From assembly GCF_015493435.1 (NCBI RefSeq), contig NZ_WGDD01000029.1:1-64000 (forward strand): a stretch of 64,000 bases of DNA, written 5' to 3'. The DNA is from Sulfurovum sp. (GTDB lineage: Bacteria > Campylobacterota > Campylobacteria > Campylobacterales > Sulfurovaceae). A program made the position numbers and the translations under genes. The notes beneath the pieces are model-generated. The model saw only the letters and a program-made list of their open reading frames with translations, had not been told where the DNA came from and searched no databases. Positions 42,835 to 51,700 of the stretch are shown here, one piece after another. How positions within the stretch are numbered: the stretch's first letter is position 1; each line of letters opens with the position of its first letter.

Positions 42835-43412
42835 TCCTTGACTATGATAATATCCAGTAAATGATCGATCTCCTGTTTCACATCGCAGGTCTTCAAACGT
42901 GAATCCACAATAACCCCTGTCGCGAACAGTACCAGCGAACCGGCAGAACCGGACATCTGGGCATTCAACTCCCCGGAACGTACACCGGCTTCAAGAATGT
43001 TGTTCAGTATGAACAAAAAGCGCTCTCTGCACGCTTCACTGAAATCCAGCATTGCTCTGGTCTCCTGCATCAGAGAAATGGCAAGAAACTCTTTATAGAT
43101 GCCGAGGTGCTTCCGTGCTGTTTCATTCTCGAACAGCAAATAGAAAAAATGGAACAGTTTTTCTTTTGTGGACATTTCCGACCGGCTGATCTCTTCAAGT
43201 CTCTTTTCATGCTCAACGATAAAAGTCTGCATGATCTCAAAAACGATATCTTCCTTGTTCTCAAAATATTCGTAGATCGTTCCTTTGCCCACACCGGCGG
43301 TTTTGGCGATCTGTGAAATGGTCAGTTCGCCTATGCCGTGCTCAAGCAGCAGTGCCCTGCAGGAAAGTGCAATATTCCTGCGTTTTTCCTCTTTGTTTAC
43401 AATAATTGCCAT
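42825..43412 (-). CDS. TetR-family regulator of the efflux operon
   Basis: 195 residues. The N-terminal helix-turn-helix ELTISQIAKTAGVGKGTIYEYFENKEDIV (about 27-55) is a standard TetR domain; the C-terminal helical ligand domain is divergent, as usual. It is the first gene of the efflux operon and overlaps TolC. A palindrome just upstream is a likely operator, suggesting autorepression of the whole operon, relieved by a pump substrate. Confidence 0.94.
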   Translation of the reverse strand: MAIIVNKEEKRRNIALSCRALLLEHGIGELTISQIAKTAGVGKGTIYEYFENKEDIVFEIMQTFIVEHEKRLEEISRSEMSTKEKLFHFFYLLFENETARKHLGIYKEFLAISLMQETRAMLDFSEACRERFLFILNNILEAGVRSGELNAQMSGSAGSLVLFATGVIVDSRLKTCDVKQEIDHLLDIIIVKECK

Positions 43413-43427
43413 CTGTATCCTTTTGAC

Positions 43428-43454
43428 TGACCGTCGGTCAATTTAAAAATTATA
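43428..43454 (-). promoter_or_regulatory. Promoter and TetR-type operator of the efflux operon
   Basis: TGACCG-T-CGGTCA (43428-43440) is a perfect 13-base palindrome 16 bases before the TetR start, within a wider TTGAC...GTCAA. TATAAT (minus strand) lies at 43449-43454, so the palindrome covers the predicted transcript start. This is a classic place for a repressor. Confidence 0.7.
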
Positions 43455-43543
43455 GTGACTTTTGCTTTAGAAAATCTGAAGTAAGATTTTAAATTTTCGG
43501 GGACTTATAGAGAAGAACGGGGGAAACAGGCATATCCGGAAGG

Positions 43544-44479
43544 TCAGAAACGCCAGCCCAGTGTCATACCGCCCCAGCGTTTATGACGCTGCCCGTTGAC
43601 ATGGGTGGACTTGATCGTATAGGCATAGATAAAAGAGCCGTACATCAAGTGGAAAGCCCCCTGCCATCCGGTACTTCCATGCATCGGTTTCAGGTGGTAG
43701 CCCTCATCGATCCCCTCATCAACAATGTAATAGTTATGTATAGCACTGGCAAAGACACCAAAAGAGATATCCCAGTTAAAACCTTCCGAACCGCCTTCAT
43801 TCAGCAGATAACTCTCGTCGCCCACCGTAAAACTTCCTGCCGTCATAAAACTTTTTTGCACCACACTGCTCAGCCTCAGCGTTACCGAGGTCAATGCTCC
43901 CGTATAGAAATTGCCAAGTTCCCCCCGGACATTCCCAATGGCATCCCATTTGTATCCATACAACAGGTCGTAGGGATCTGTTTTGTAGGCGAACTGGTAC
44001 GACACACCGGCCGTCACTTGATTGCCGAGCTGGGTATCCCAGCCTTTGAAAGGGTCATTTCCCCAGATATGGTGAAAAAATGTCTGAAGCTGCTCGGCAT
44101 GTGTCACGGGCCCTACCGCACCGAAATTGATACCGAATTCATGAAAATAATTGTCCGTTGATTTATAGAGGAGAAAGTTGAATCTGGCATAGCCGGCATA
44201 GGGCAGATCATCCCATTGGGGTGTTGTGATCTCACCATTGACGGGGGTAAACATTTGATGGGTAAAAGAGACTGCCAGATTGCTTTGTTCTTCGGGGAAA
44301 AAAGTATCCAGAAAGTCTGTTGCATTGGCATCACTCATATAGGTCAGGAAGATCCCGTCTGTATAGTGGCTGTCCTCGTCTTTCGTGCCGAAAAAATCGT
44401 TTTCCAGGGTAAAAGCAAGCGTTCCGGCATAGAGCATATGTACAAATAACAGGCAGGTATAAAATATTTTTTTCAGCAT
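43544..44479 (-). CDS. LpxR-like lipid A deacylase (DUF2219) outer membrane protein
   Basis: 311 residues with a signal peptide (about 1-19) and a beta-barrel. The family start TLENDFFGTKDEDSHYTDGIFLTY matches LpxR/DUF2219 (T-x-E-N-D...Y-T-x-G). Later segments with alternating residues and a final aromatic (TLGWRF) fit an outer membrane barrel. LpxR removes the 3'-acyloxyacyl group of lipid A; whether this homologue does so is inferred. Single gene, no operon partners. Confidence 0.85.
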   Translation of the reverse strand: MLKKIFYTCLLFVHMLYAGTLAFTLENDFFGTKDEDSHYTDGIFLTYMSDANATDFLDTFFPEEQSNLAVSFTHQMFTPVNGEITTPQWDDLPYAGYARFNFLLYKSTDNYFHEFGINFGAVGPVTHAEQLQTFFHHIWGNDPFKGWDTQLGNQVTAGVSYQFAYKTDPYDLLYGYKWDAIGNVRGELGNFYTGALTSVTLRLSSVVQKSFMTAGSFTVGDESYLLNEGGSEGFNWDISFGVFASAIHNYYIVDEGIDEGYHLKPMHGSTGWQGAFHLMYGSFIYAYTIKSTHVNGQRHKRWGGMTLGWRF

Positions 44480-44543
44480 GTACGATCCTCCATGACTTAA
44501 GATAAACCCAAATTATATCCCCGTCTGCTTAAACAGGCATGCT

Positions 44544-45626
44544 TTATTTGATCTTATACGGGACAGGATCCCCTTCAAGCGTCTTCAGAAAGGCCACCAC
44601 ATCATCTATCTGCTCGGGAGTGAATTCGTTGCCCAGCTGGTATTTGCTCATGATGCGCACCGCTTCTTCTATCTTGTCTACTGCACCATTATGAAAATAG
44701 GGGGCTGTCCGGGTGATATTCCGCAAAATGGGCACTCTGAACCTCAAATTGTCGTTACGTCCCAGAAAACCGCCTTTGTTCGCAAAAGGAAAAGGACTGG
44801 TCCGAATGGAAAGACGGGGTTCAAAAAGCAGCCCCAAATAGTCTCCTGCATAATGCCTGAGCGGAAATTTCTGTATGCTCTGCCCGCCGACGCTCATACC
44901 GGTATGGCATCCGCTGCACCCTTGGGTGACAAAAAGGGTCATTCCGCGTTTGGCTGCAGGGGAAATGGCCTGGTCATCACCTTCGAGAAAACGGTCGTAG
45001 GCACCGCGTGTCAGCAGCGTACGCTCATAGGCACCGATAGCTTTTCGCACATTCTCAAACGTAATATTGCTGTCACCAAAGACCGTTTCAAACTGCTGCC
45101 GCATTGCAGCATCGACATTGAGCCGTGCCTCTACCTCTCGGGGTGTCATATTCATCTCGAACGGGGCCTGCACCGGTCCGCCCGCCTGCTCCTCGACATC
45201 TTTGGCCCGACCATTCCAGAATTGTGCTTTTGCCAAGGCAGCATTGAACACGGTCGGGGAGTTCAGGTGATGCGGGTTTGCTCTGCCGTGATAACCGATA
45301 GCCGTCGGCAGATTGTCATCACCGCCTTCATTCAAAATGTGGCAGCTCGCACAGTTGATGGTATTGTCACGTGAAAGACGGGTATCGAAGAAAAGCTGTT
45401 TTCCCAGTGCGATTTTTGCTTTGCCCAAAGGGTTTTTCGGATTATCCGAAGCTTTCAGCATCCCTTCATACGTCTTGGGTACAGACACAAGGTTGTGGTT
45501 TGCCGCTGCCTTTCTGAGCTGTGCATCGGTCAGCCTGACAGTGTGTTTATGTAGCATAAACGGCAGAGATATAATGAACATCAGTACCAAAAACGTGATC
45601 GTCACCGGATGAAGTAATTTTTTCAT
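44544..45626 (-). CDS. Diheme cytochrome c peroxidase (CcpA/MauG family)
   Basis: 360 residues: N-terminal hydrophobic anchor or signal (about 9-25), then two c-type heme sites, CASCH (92-96) and CSGCH (237-241). Family segments include GKQLFFDTRLSRDNTINC, NSPTVFNAA, WNGRAKDVEEQA and RNITRTAPYFHNGAV. It reduces hydrogen peroxide in the periplasm with electrons from a small cytochrome. It lacks a typical cleavage site, so it may stay membrane-anchored. Confidence 0.94.
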   Translation of the reverse strand: MKKLLHPVTITFLVLMFIISLPFMLHKHTVRLTDAQLRKAAANHNLVSVPKTYEGMLKASDNPKNPLGKAKIALGKQLFFDTRLSRDNTINCASCHILNEGGDDNLPTAIGYHGRANPHHLNSPTVFNAALAKAQFWNGRAKDVEEQAGGPVQAPFEMNMTPREVEARLNVDAAMRQQFETVFGDSNITFENVRKAIGAYERTLLTRGAYDRFLEGDDQAISPAAKRGMTLFVTQGCSGCHTGMSVGGQSIQKFPLRHYAGDYLGLLFEPRLSIRTSPFPFANKGGFLGRNDNLRFRVPILRNITRTAPYFHNGAVDKIEEAVRIMSKYQLGNEFTPEQIDDVVAFLKTLEGDPVPYKIK

Positions 45627-45641
45627 AGTATATCCTCGTAT

Positions 45642-46454
45642 CTAAATACCGAAAGTCTTTTTTACTTTCTGTTCAAATGCTTTGTCACTTAATTTTTTTC
45701 TTAACGGTACAAAATGCTCTGCTTCCGTACCAACCGGTACGAAGATATCCACATTTTCATCTTCTATAATTTTTTTGACTGCTTCAGCGATAGGCTGCGG
45801 ATCCGGCCCGTCATTGATTGCCTGTGCTACTATAGGTACAAAATGTGTTACCAACTCTTTGTAGGGTGAATTTCCCGCTGTTGTAGCCACATTTGCAACC
45901 AGTCCTTCTTTAACGAAATTCGTACCAAAAAGTCCCGATTGGATAGAGTGTACCCTGACATTATAAGGCAAAGTCTCAAAACGCAAGGAATCTACAATCC
46001 CTTCCACAGCATATTTGCTTGCATTATAGTGTGACAGAAGAGGTAATCCCATTTTACCTAAAAATGAAGAGATATTAATCACAACACCCGATTTTGCTGT
46101 CCTCATGTGAGGCAACACTTCTCGTGTTGTCCTGAGAAGGCCAAAAACATTGACATTGAACTGGTCAAACATCTCTTCATCTGTACCATCCTCTACAGTT
46201 GAGAGCAGTCCATATCCTGCATTATTGACCAGTACATCAATTCTGCCTTCGTTTTCAATCATCATTTCAACTGCCTGTTTGATAGAATCTGTTTTTGTTA
46301 CATCCAAATAGATTGGCTTCAAATTAGCTTTCGATCTTAGACTTTTAGCCTTTCTGCTGCCTGCATAAACAATATATCCATTCTCTGAAAGAAACTCCGA
46401 TATACGTTTTCCCATCCCAGAACTTGATCCAGTTACCAACACTACTTTTGACAT
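45642..46454 (-). CDS. Short-chain dehydrogenase/reductase
   Basis: 270 residues, NAD(P)-dependent SDR: cofactor loop VTGSSSGMGKRI (about 6-17), NNAGYG (about 79-84), catalytic Ser in NISSFLGKMG and the Y-x-x-x-K pair in SHYNASKYAVEGI (about 149-161). A near-copy lies at 47493, sharing the EEMFDQFNVNVFG segment. Substrate unknown. It has its own promoter with AraC-type direct repeats, and an AAAGGATGTCAT ribosome site. Confidence 0.93.
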   Translation of the reverse strand: MSKVVLVTGSSSGMGKRISEFLSENGYIVYAGSRKAKSLRSKANLKPIYLDVTKTDSIKQAVEMMIENEGRIDVLVNNAGYGLLSTVEDGTDEEMFDQFNVNVFGLLRTTREVLPHMRTAKSGVVINISSFLGKMGLPLLSHYNASKYAVEGIVDSLRFETLPYNVRVHSIQSGLFGTNFVKEGLVANVATTAGNSPYKELVTHFVPIVAQAINDGPDPQPIAEAVKKIIEDENVDIFVPVGTEAEHFVPLRKKLSDKAFEQKVKKTFGI

Positions 46455-46486
46455 ATGACATCCTTTTTTATCATTTTGATAAGTTC

Positions 46487-46558
46487 AGTATATAAAATGT
46501 GAGAATACAAATCAAGATGTTTTTAGCATAAAAAGAATTTTCTTTTAGCACAAAAAGA
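46487..46558 (-). promoter_or_regulatory. SDR promoter with AraC-type tandem direct repeats
   Basis: For the SDR at 46454, -10 TATACT (46487-46492) and -35 TTGATT (46510-46515) are 17 bp apart. Just upstream are two direct copies of TTTTAGCAyAAAAAGA (46521-46536 and 46543-46558), 22 bp apart, two helical turns, differing at one base. This is how AraC-family activators usually bind, and an AraC gene is directly upstream. Confidence 0.65.
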
Positions 46559-46571
46559 TTTTTATGCTGAT

Positions 46572-47483
46572 TTAGTGCATCAAATCCTTGGGATAAACAC
46601 CATAATTTAAAAAAAAGAGTTTTGAGAAATATCCCTGATGCCTGTAGCCTACTTTTTTTGCAATTTCGCCAATGGTAAGGTCTTCTTCTTTTAAAAGAAT
46701 ATTTGCTTCCTCCAGCCGCAGTTTCTGTACATAGGCGTGGATAGTAGTATTGTATACTTTTTTAAAAACTTTTTTGAGTTTGGAGGCATTGGTTGCACAG
46801 AGATGCGCCAAGCCCTCGACCGTGGGAGGATCAATAAAATCTTTCAGCAATATTGACTTTGCTTTACGGGCCAATGCCAATGTCTCTTCCGTAACGTCAT
46901 CAACAATATCAAGCAAAGAGAACCGGTGTATCATGAATTCGATCACCTGATGTTCAGCACGTATACTCTGCATCGTATCTTTGTGTGACACATGCAGTAT
47001 TCTATTGATTCTGTAAAGTGCCAAAGCATCTATCGGTAGAGTATTGATACGCTCCAGAGAAACGTCATACTGCATTTTGTCATAAAGAAAATCAATCGGC
47101 TCCTGTCTGTTTCCGCTCAAATAGCGTTTTAGAAAAAAATCTGCAATAAACAGAATGAAAATATCCGATGTTTTCTGCTCTGCTATATAGAGAAGCATAT
47201 CCTGTCTTGATGAAGAAAAGATGACAATATTTCCCTCTTTGACACTCTCCTGACGGTCAGACAAATGGTCTTCTATCATCAGTGTTCCCTGTTTGGCCAT
47301 TACGATCATCACCATCCTGTCAAGGTTCTTCAGTCTCAGTACTTCTGTGCACTCTTCTGATCTGTTTTCAAGAAAAACAATCCCGTTGGAGATGTCTACC
47401 CTCTGTCTATAGGTATTTCTGCTTTTGCATATCTCTGTGACTTTATAGCGCCTTTCCGTAATATTAAAAAAGAAACTGTCCAT
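46572..47483 (-). CDS. AraC-family transcriptional regulator
   Basis: 303 residues. The C-terminal AraC DNA-binding domain has two helix-turn-helices: VEGLAHLCATNASKLKKVFKKVY (about 216-240) and LTIGEIAKKVGYRHQGYFSKLF (about 267-290). The N-terminal half (about 1-190) resembles the substrate-sensing region of AraC regulators without a clear family. It lies between two SDR paralogues on the same strand, 9 bases after one of them, and probably activates the SDR at 46454. Confidence 0.92.
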   Translation of the reverse strand: MDSFFFNITERRYKVTEICKSRNTYRQRVDISNGIVFLENRSEECTEVLRLKNLDRMVMIVMAKQGTLMIEDHLSDRQESVKEGNIVIFSSSRQDMLLYIAEQKTSDIFILFIADFFLKRYLSGNRQEPIDFLYDKMQYDVSLERINTLPIDALALYRINRILHVSHKDTMQSIRAEHQVIEFMIHRFSLLDIVDDVTEETLALARKAKSILLKDFIDPPTVEGLAHLCATNASKLKKVFKKVYNTTIHAYVQKLRLEEANILLKEEDLTIGEIAKKVGYRHQGYFSKLFFLNYGVYPKDLMH

Positions 47484-47492
47484 CCATTTTTC

Positions 47493-48308
47493 CTAAAGGT
47501 TATAACAAGCTCTTACTCTGCGCTCAAAATCTTCATCGCTCAACTCTCTTTTCATAGGAATAAATTTTTTGGCTTTATCTCCTGCTGTTCTGCGCGCAGG
47601 AAAATCACTTTTTTCTATAATGTCCAAAATCATTTGCGCTATTTCCACTGTATTATTACCACTGTTTATCTGCTCTACGATCAAAGGAGCCAAAGTAGCT
47701 ACCATGTGGGCATAAGGTGAATCTTCTTTAAAGGTCTCAGGGTTGGTCACAAGGTTATCTCTAGCAAAATTAGTATTAAAAAACCCGGGCATAATTGAAT
47801 GTACACGAATATTGAAATCTTTCAATTCATACCTCAGAGAATCCGTTATCCCCTCTACTGCATATTTGCTGGCATTGTAAAAAGTGAAAAGGGGCAACCC
47901 GATCTTTCCCAAAAAAGAGCTGATATTGATAATTATCCCTTCATTTTGTATGCGCATTTTCGGAATGACTGCCTTGCAGACACGCAAAACACCAAAAACA
48001 TTAACATTGAACTGATCAAACATTTCCTGCTCTGTAGCATCTTCCACCGTTGAGACCAGTCCATACCCTGCATTGTTCACAAGGACATCAATACGTTCTA
48101 TAAATCCGATACTTTCGGCAATACTTTTTGGATCAGTGATATCCAAATGTACCGGACGTATCTTCTTCGACTGGATATCAAAAAGTTTGTGCGGTGTTCT
48201 TGAACCTGCATAGACAATAAAACCTTTTTTTGCCAAAGCAATCACTGATGCTCTTCCCATACCGCTGCTGGATCCTGTAACAAGAACTGTTTTTTGTTCA
48301 TTTAACAT
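47493..48308 (-). CDS. Short-chain dehydrogenase/reductase, paralogue
   Basis: 271 residues from the ATG at 48308. SDR motifs are VTGSSSGMGRAS near the start, NNAGYG, NISSFLGKIG and FYNASKYAVEGI. It is clearly a duplicate of the gene at 45642 (shared VEDATEQEMFDQFNVNVFG type segments and VRACYNL/VKKTFGI ends). The start is chosen by alignment with the paralogue; no ribosome site is present, and TATAAT ends only 6 bases upstream, which suggests a leaderless transcript. It probably forms an operon with the AraC gene. Confidence 0.9.
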   Translation of the reverse strand: MLNEQKTVLVTGSSSGMGRASVIALAKKGFIVYAGSRTPHKLFDIQSKKIRPVHLDITDPKSIAESIGFIERIDVLVNNAGYGLVSTVEDATEQEMFDQFNVNVFGVLRVCKAVIPKMRIQNEGIIINISSFLGKIGLPLFTFYNASKYAVEGITDSLRYELKDFNIRVHSIMPGFFNTNFARDNLVTNPETFKEDSPYAHMVATLAPLIVEQINSGNNTVEIAQMILDIIEKSDFPARRTAGDKAKKFIPMKRELSDEDFERRVRACYNL

Positions 48309-48314
48309 AGATCG

Positions 48315-48320
48315 ATTATA
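48315..48320 (-). promoter_or_regulatory. Possible -10 box of a leaderless transcript
   Basis: TATAAT in the minus direction within GATTATAATCG, 6 bases before the SDR ATG at 48308. A start about 7 bases downstream would coincide with the ATG. No convincing -35 is visible. Confidence 0.35.
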
Positions 48321-48439
48321 ATCAAAAGCACACATTAAAGTCTTGATAAACATCAAACACGATCTTTTCGTACAATATGCTATCACTCTTTACATGCTTT
48401 GTGGCATAATTAGAATACTCTGATTATGGACATACTATT

Positions 48440-49840
48440 ATGATACGAAAACACATCACAGAACAGACAGCTATTTTCTTCAGTGTTACCAAATGGGTAT
48501 TTTTATCTTCCGTTGTCGGTGTCATCATTGGTGCCGTTGTGACACTTTTTCTCAATATTCTGGGGTATGCGGAAGACTCCCGTTCTTTTCTGCCGTTCCA
48601 CTACTATTATGTACTTCCTTTTGCACTGCTGCTCACGGTATGGTTAGTGAATACTTTTGCCCCTTCTGCGGAAGGACACGGTACGGAAAAAGTGATTGAA
48701 GCCGTACATAAACAGGATGGAAAGATCAATTTAGCGGTGATCCCCATTAAGCTTTTTGCCACGGTGGTCAGTATTTTTGCCGGTGCCTCTGTCGGTAAAG
48801 AGGGTCCCGGAGCACAGATTGGTGCAGGTGTGGCCTCTGCACTTTCCGATCTTTTCAGGTTTACCAAACAGGACCGCAAAAAACTCGTCATCTGCGGTAT
48901 CAGCGCAGGCTTTGCCACTGTTTTCGGTACCCCTGTGGCAGGAGCGATCTTCGGGGTGGAAGTACTCATTATCGGTGTGATCCTCTATGATGTACTGCTC
49001 CCTTCCTTCATTGCAGGTTTTGCCGCATTCACCACTGCACAGTTCCTCGGGATCAAATATACTTATTATAATCTGCACTTTTATCAGAATATCTCTCTTG
49101 ATATGGGACTGATCGCCAAAGTTATTCTTGCCGCACTCTTTTTCGGTTTTGTTTCCGACCTTGTGATCACTTCCGTCTCCCTGACTGCCTCATATATCAA
49201 AAAGATCAAGGTCAGTGCCTATACAAAGGCATTTGTGGGAGGGGTGATCATTGTCGTGTTGACACTGATATTCGGTGAAGAATATATTGGCCTCGGGCTT
49301 GATACCATCAGCGATGTGATCAACCCTGACCCGCTTTTCGGCACAGATGTACACTGGTATACTTTTTTGCTCAAAACCGTATTCACTTCCCTCTCCCTGG
49401 GTGCCGGAGGAAGCGGCGGTATTATTACTCCCATATTCTACATCGGTGCGACCAGCGGCCATGCTTTCGGAGCACTGCTTGCCCCGGAACATGTTGTGCT
49501 CTTCTCTGCACTCGGATTTGTCAGTGTACTTTCTGCTACGACCAACACACCCATTGCATCAACGATCATGGCAGTTGAACTCTTTGGGATCGATATCGCG
49601 CACTATGCTGCACTCGGTGCCGTAATCAGCTTTTTGATCTCCGGGCATCGAAGTATCTTCTCTTCCCAGATACTGGCAATGAAAAAATCTGAAATGCTCT
49701 CGGTAAAAATCGGTGAGGAAGTGGAACACATCAATATAGACCTCGAAGACAGTGAAAGGCATAAGATCAGCAAACTCAAAGACAGGCTGCATATCAAACG
49801 GGAAATACTGAAAAACCGCAAACGGGCAAAAAAAGACTAA
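48440..49840 (+). CDS. CLC-family chloride channel/antiporter
   Basis: 466 residues with about ten membrane helices. The selectivity-filter segment GKEGPGAQIGAG (119-130) holds E121, the gating glutamate position of CLC proteins, with Lys in place of the usual Arg of GREGP. Further motifs are ISAGFATVFGTPVAGAIFGVEVL and LGAGGSGGIITP. Presence of both glutamates suggests a chloride/proton antiporter. A charged C-terminal helix (about 425-466) lacks CBS domains. Divergent from the SDR/AraC unit. Confidence 0.95.
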   Translation: MIRKHITEQTAIFFSVTKWVFLSSVVGVIIGAVVTLFLNILGYAEDSRSFLPFHYYYVLPFALLLTVWLVNTFAPSAEGHGTEKVIEAVHKQDGKINLAVIPIKLFATVVSIFAGASVGKEGPGAQIGAGVASALSDLFRFTKQDRKKLVICGISAGFATVFGTPVAGAIFGVEVLIIGVILYDVLLPSFIAGFAAFTTAQFLGIKYTYYNLHFYQNISLDMGLIAKVILAALFFGFVSDLVITSVSLTASYIKKIKVSAYTKAFVGGVIIVVLTLIFGEEYIGLGLDTISDVINPDPLFGTDVHWYTFLLKTVFTSLSLGAGGSGGIITPIFYIGATSGHAFGALLAPEHVVLFSALGFVSVLSATTNTPIASTIMAVELFGIDIAHYAALGAVISFLISGHRSIFSSQILAMKKSEMLSVKIGEEVEHINIDLEDSERHKISKLKDRLHIKREILKNRKRAKKD

Positions 49841-49852
49841 AACGGTTTTTTG

Positions 49853-51088
49853 CTAAAAACGCTTCTTCATATGCACGATGGGCTTCGTATCTTCAAGCAG
49901 GAGATTGGGCTCTATAAAAGGAGCCAGCTGCGCTATAAAATTCATCAGTGACATCACAGGACTGGCATAAAAGAATTTGATCTTGTTATTGTACTGCCAA
50001 AGCCGGTCGGCATACTGGTAGATACGATAGGGTGTATCACCGATATTATCTCCGTTTTTGTCAAATCCCTCATAGCGGTCCCAGTAATTGTATGCGATAC
50101 GGTTTTCTCCGTTCCCTGTTCCCTTGATATCTTTGACCACATCATCTATATTCCCGAATATTCTGTTTCCTGTCATGGTATTGTTCCGGATGGTCGAGTG
50201 AAAATGAAATGCTTCTTTGTTGTAAGAGATGGTATTGTTCCGGAAATAACGCTTCATCCCTTTTTCATGTCCTTTGGTATCAATATAAAATGCTTTGGCA
50301 TTGAAACTGACTTTATTATGTATGAACCTGACAGAACCGCCGCCCTGAATGACCACGGCTATACCGGCCACTCCTCTGCAGCTGAGTATTTCATTGTCTG
50401 AAATATTCGTCTCCTGTGAAGCTTCCAACATTATACCGGTTGCATTGTAGGCAAAATGGTTGTTTTCAATGGTTGTCCGTCTGCTTCTTTCTATCGCCAG
50501 TCCGTGTCTGCTTTGAGAGATACTGTTCCCGCTGAACAGTATCTCCTGCGAAAATGCCAGGGTGATATCTCTGCTCTTTTCAACAGTGTTGTTTCGGATT
50601 TCAATACGGCTGCTGTTCCATACTTTAAGTGCATTGCCCCGCAACGGAACGGGGTTGCCGTTGGATGTGATGAAATTGTAGGTAATATTGCTGTCTCTGA
50701 CACTCTGCATATTGATCCCGTAGAGGCTGTTGCGTATTGTACATTTTGTGACATGGCAGTGATCGGCCTGCTTCAGGGTAATCGCAGCATCAAGTGTCGT
50801 CATCCGGGTACCGCTGTCGGTGACGGTAAGGTTGTCAAGTGTCACCTGTGACCCTGTAATGCTGATCACATTGCCCTGCTTGTCACCCTGAATGATGACA
50901 CCAGGTTCTTTTCCCCGAAGGGTAAGAGGCTTGTCAATACTGATATTTCCCCGGTACGTGCCTGCCGCCAAGGTGATGGTTGCGTAAGGTGCAGTACGAT
51001 CTATGGCGTCCTGGAGAACATTCGCATACACAGGACATACAGTAAAAAACAGCCCGGAAAGAAAAAATATCAAACTTTTTTGTATCAT
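49853..51088 (-). CDS. nosD: NosD-like periplasmic protein, isolated from other nos genes
   Basis: 411 residues: signal peptide (about 1-22) and a right-handed beta-helix of CASH repeats (for example ITLKQADHCHVTKCTIRNSL, NSSRIEIRNNTVEKS). The C-terminal NYWDRYEGFDKNGDNIGDTPYR and the FIEPNLLLEDTKPI end are characteristic of NosD, needed for copper-site maturation of nitrous oxide reductase. No nosZ, nosF, nosY or nosL is in the window, so it is either a detached or extra copy, or serves another enzyme. Confidence 0.87.
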   Translation of the reverse strand: MIQKSLIFFLSGLFFTVCPVYANVLQDAIDRTAPYATITLAAGTYRGNISIDKPLTLRGKEPGVIIQGDKQGNVISITGSQVTLDNLTVTDSGTRMTTLDAAITLKQADHCHVTKCTIRNSLYGINMQSVRDSNITYNFITSNGNPVPLRGNALKVWNSSRIEIRNNTVEKSRDITLAFSQEILFSGNSISQSRHGLAIERSRRTTIENNHFAYNATGIMLEASQETNISDNEILSCRGVAGIAVVIQGGGSVRFIHNKVSFNAKAFYIDTKGHEKGMKRYFRNNTISYNKEAFHFHSTIRNNTMTGNRIFGNIDDVVKDIKGTGNGENRIAYNYWDRYEGFDKNGDNIGDTPYRIYQYADRLWQYNNKIKFFYASPVMSLMNFIAQLAPFIEPNLLLEDTKPIVHMKKRF

Positions 51089-51163
51089 ATAAAAGTATAT
51101 TTATTTTGATATTTGATATGGTTGATTTCAAGCAAGCCGAACAGGAAAAAGTTTCGGCCTGTT

Positions 51164-51670
51164 CTAAATTTTTCTTAAAAATGCCAAAAATCCCCGGATA
51201 ATATCAATCGGTTCCGGAGGACATCCCGGAATATGGTGTGCAATGGGGAGGTGCTCTCCTGCCGGTGCGTTAATGGCAAAAGTCTTTTCAAAAGGTGCCT
51301 CCATCACGGGACAGGCACCAAGAGAAATCACCCATTTGGGTTCAGGTATCTGCCTGTAGGCATCAAGGACATGAGGAGTCATATTGAACGTTGTGACACC
51401 GCTGAGCAGCATCACATCTGCATGCCTCGGACTGGCAACGAAGTAAATGCCCAGCCTCTCCAGATCATAGTAGGGATTGGAGAGCGCATTGCATTCGGCT
51501 TCGCAGGCATTGCAGCTGCCGCTGTCCACCATACGGATCGCCAGAGAGCCGGCAAACTTCTTCTTTACAAGATTTTTCATCTCTTTACGAATAATCCGGA
51601 GTTCTTTGTCGATCTCCGGGTTTTCTGTCAAAGTACCTGTTTTAAAGCGTCGGTTCCAAAATCGTATCAT
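51164..51670 (-). CDS. NuoB/HyfI-like Fe-S subunit of an Ehr-type complex
   Basis: 168 residues. The N2-type 4Fe-4S ligands are kept: C53 and C56 (GSCNACEAEC), C120 (LGACPV) and C150 (PGCPPEP). This is the small-subunit family of complex I and group 4 hydrogenases. It is the last gene of a six-gene operon whose large subunit lacks NiFe ligands, so it likely relays electrons in a hydrogenase-related complex, not hydrogenase itself. Confidence 0.88.
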   Translation of the reverse strand: MIRFWNRRFKTGTLTENPEIDKELRIIRKEMKNLVKKKFAGSLAIRMVDSGSCNACEAECNALSNPYYDLERLGIYFVASPRHADVMLLSGVTTFNMTPHVLDAYRQIPEPKWVISLGACPVMEAPFEKTFAINAPAGEHLPIAHHIPGCPPEPIDIIRGFLAFLRKI

Positions 51671-51700
51671 AAGTCATATTCCATTACAAGTCAATTTTCA

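Noticed and set aside
51122-51135. Fnr box upstream of nosD
   Set aside because: TTGAT-TTCA-AGCAA has a poor right half, and no -10 fits at the needed distance.
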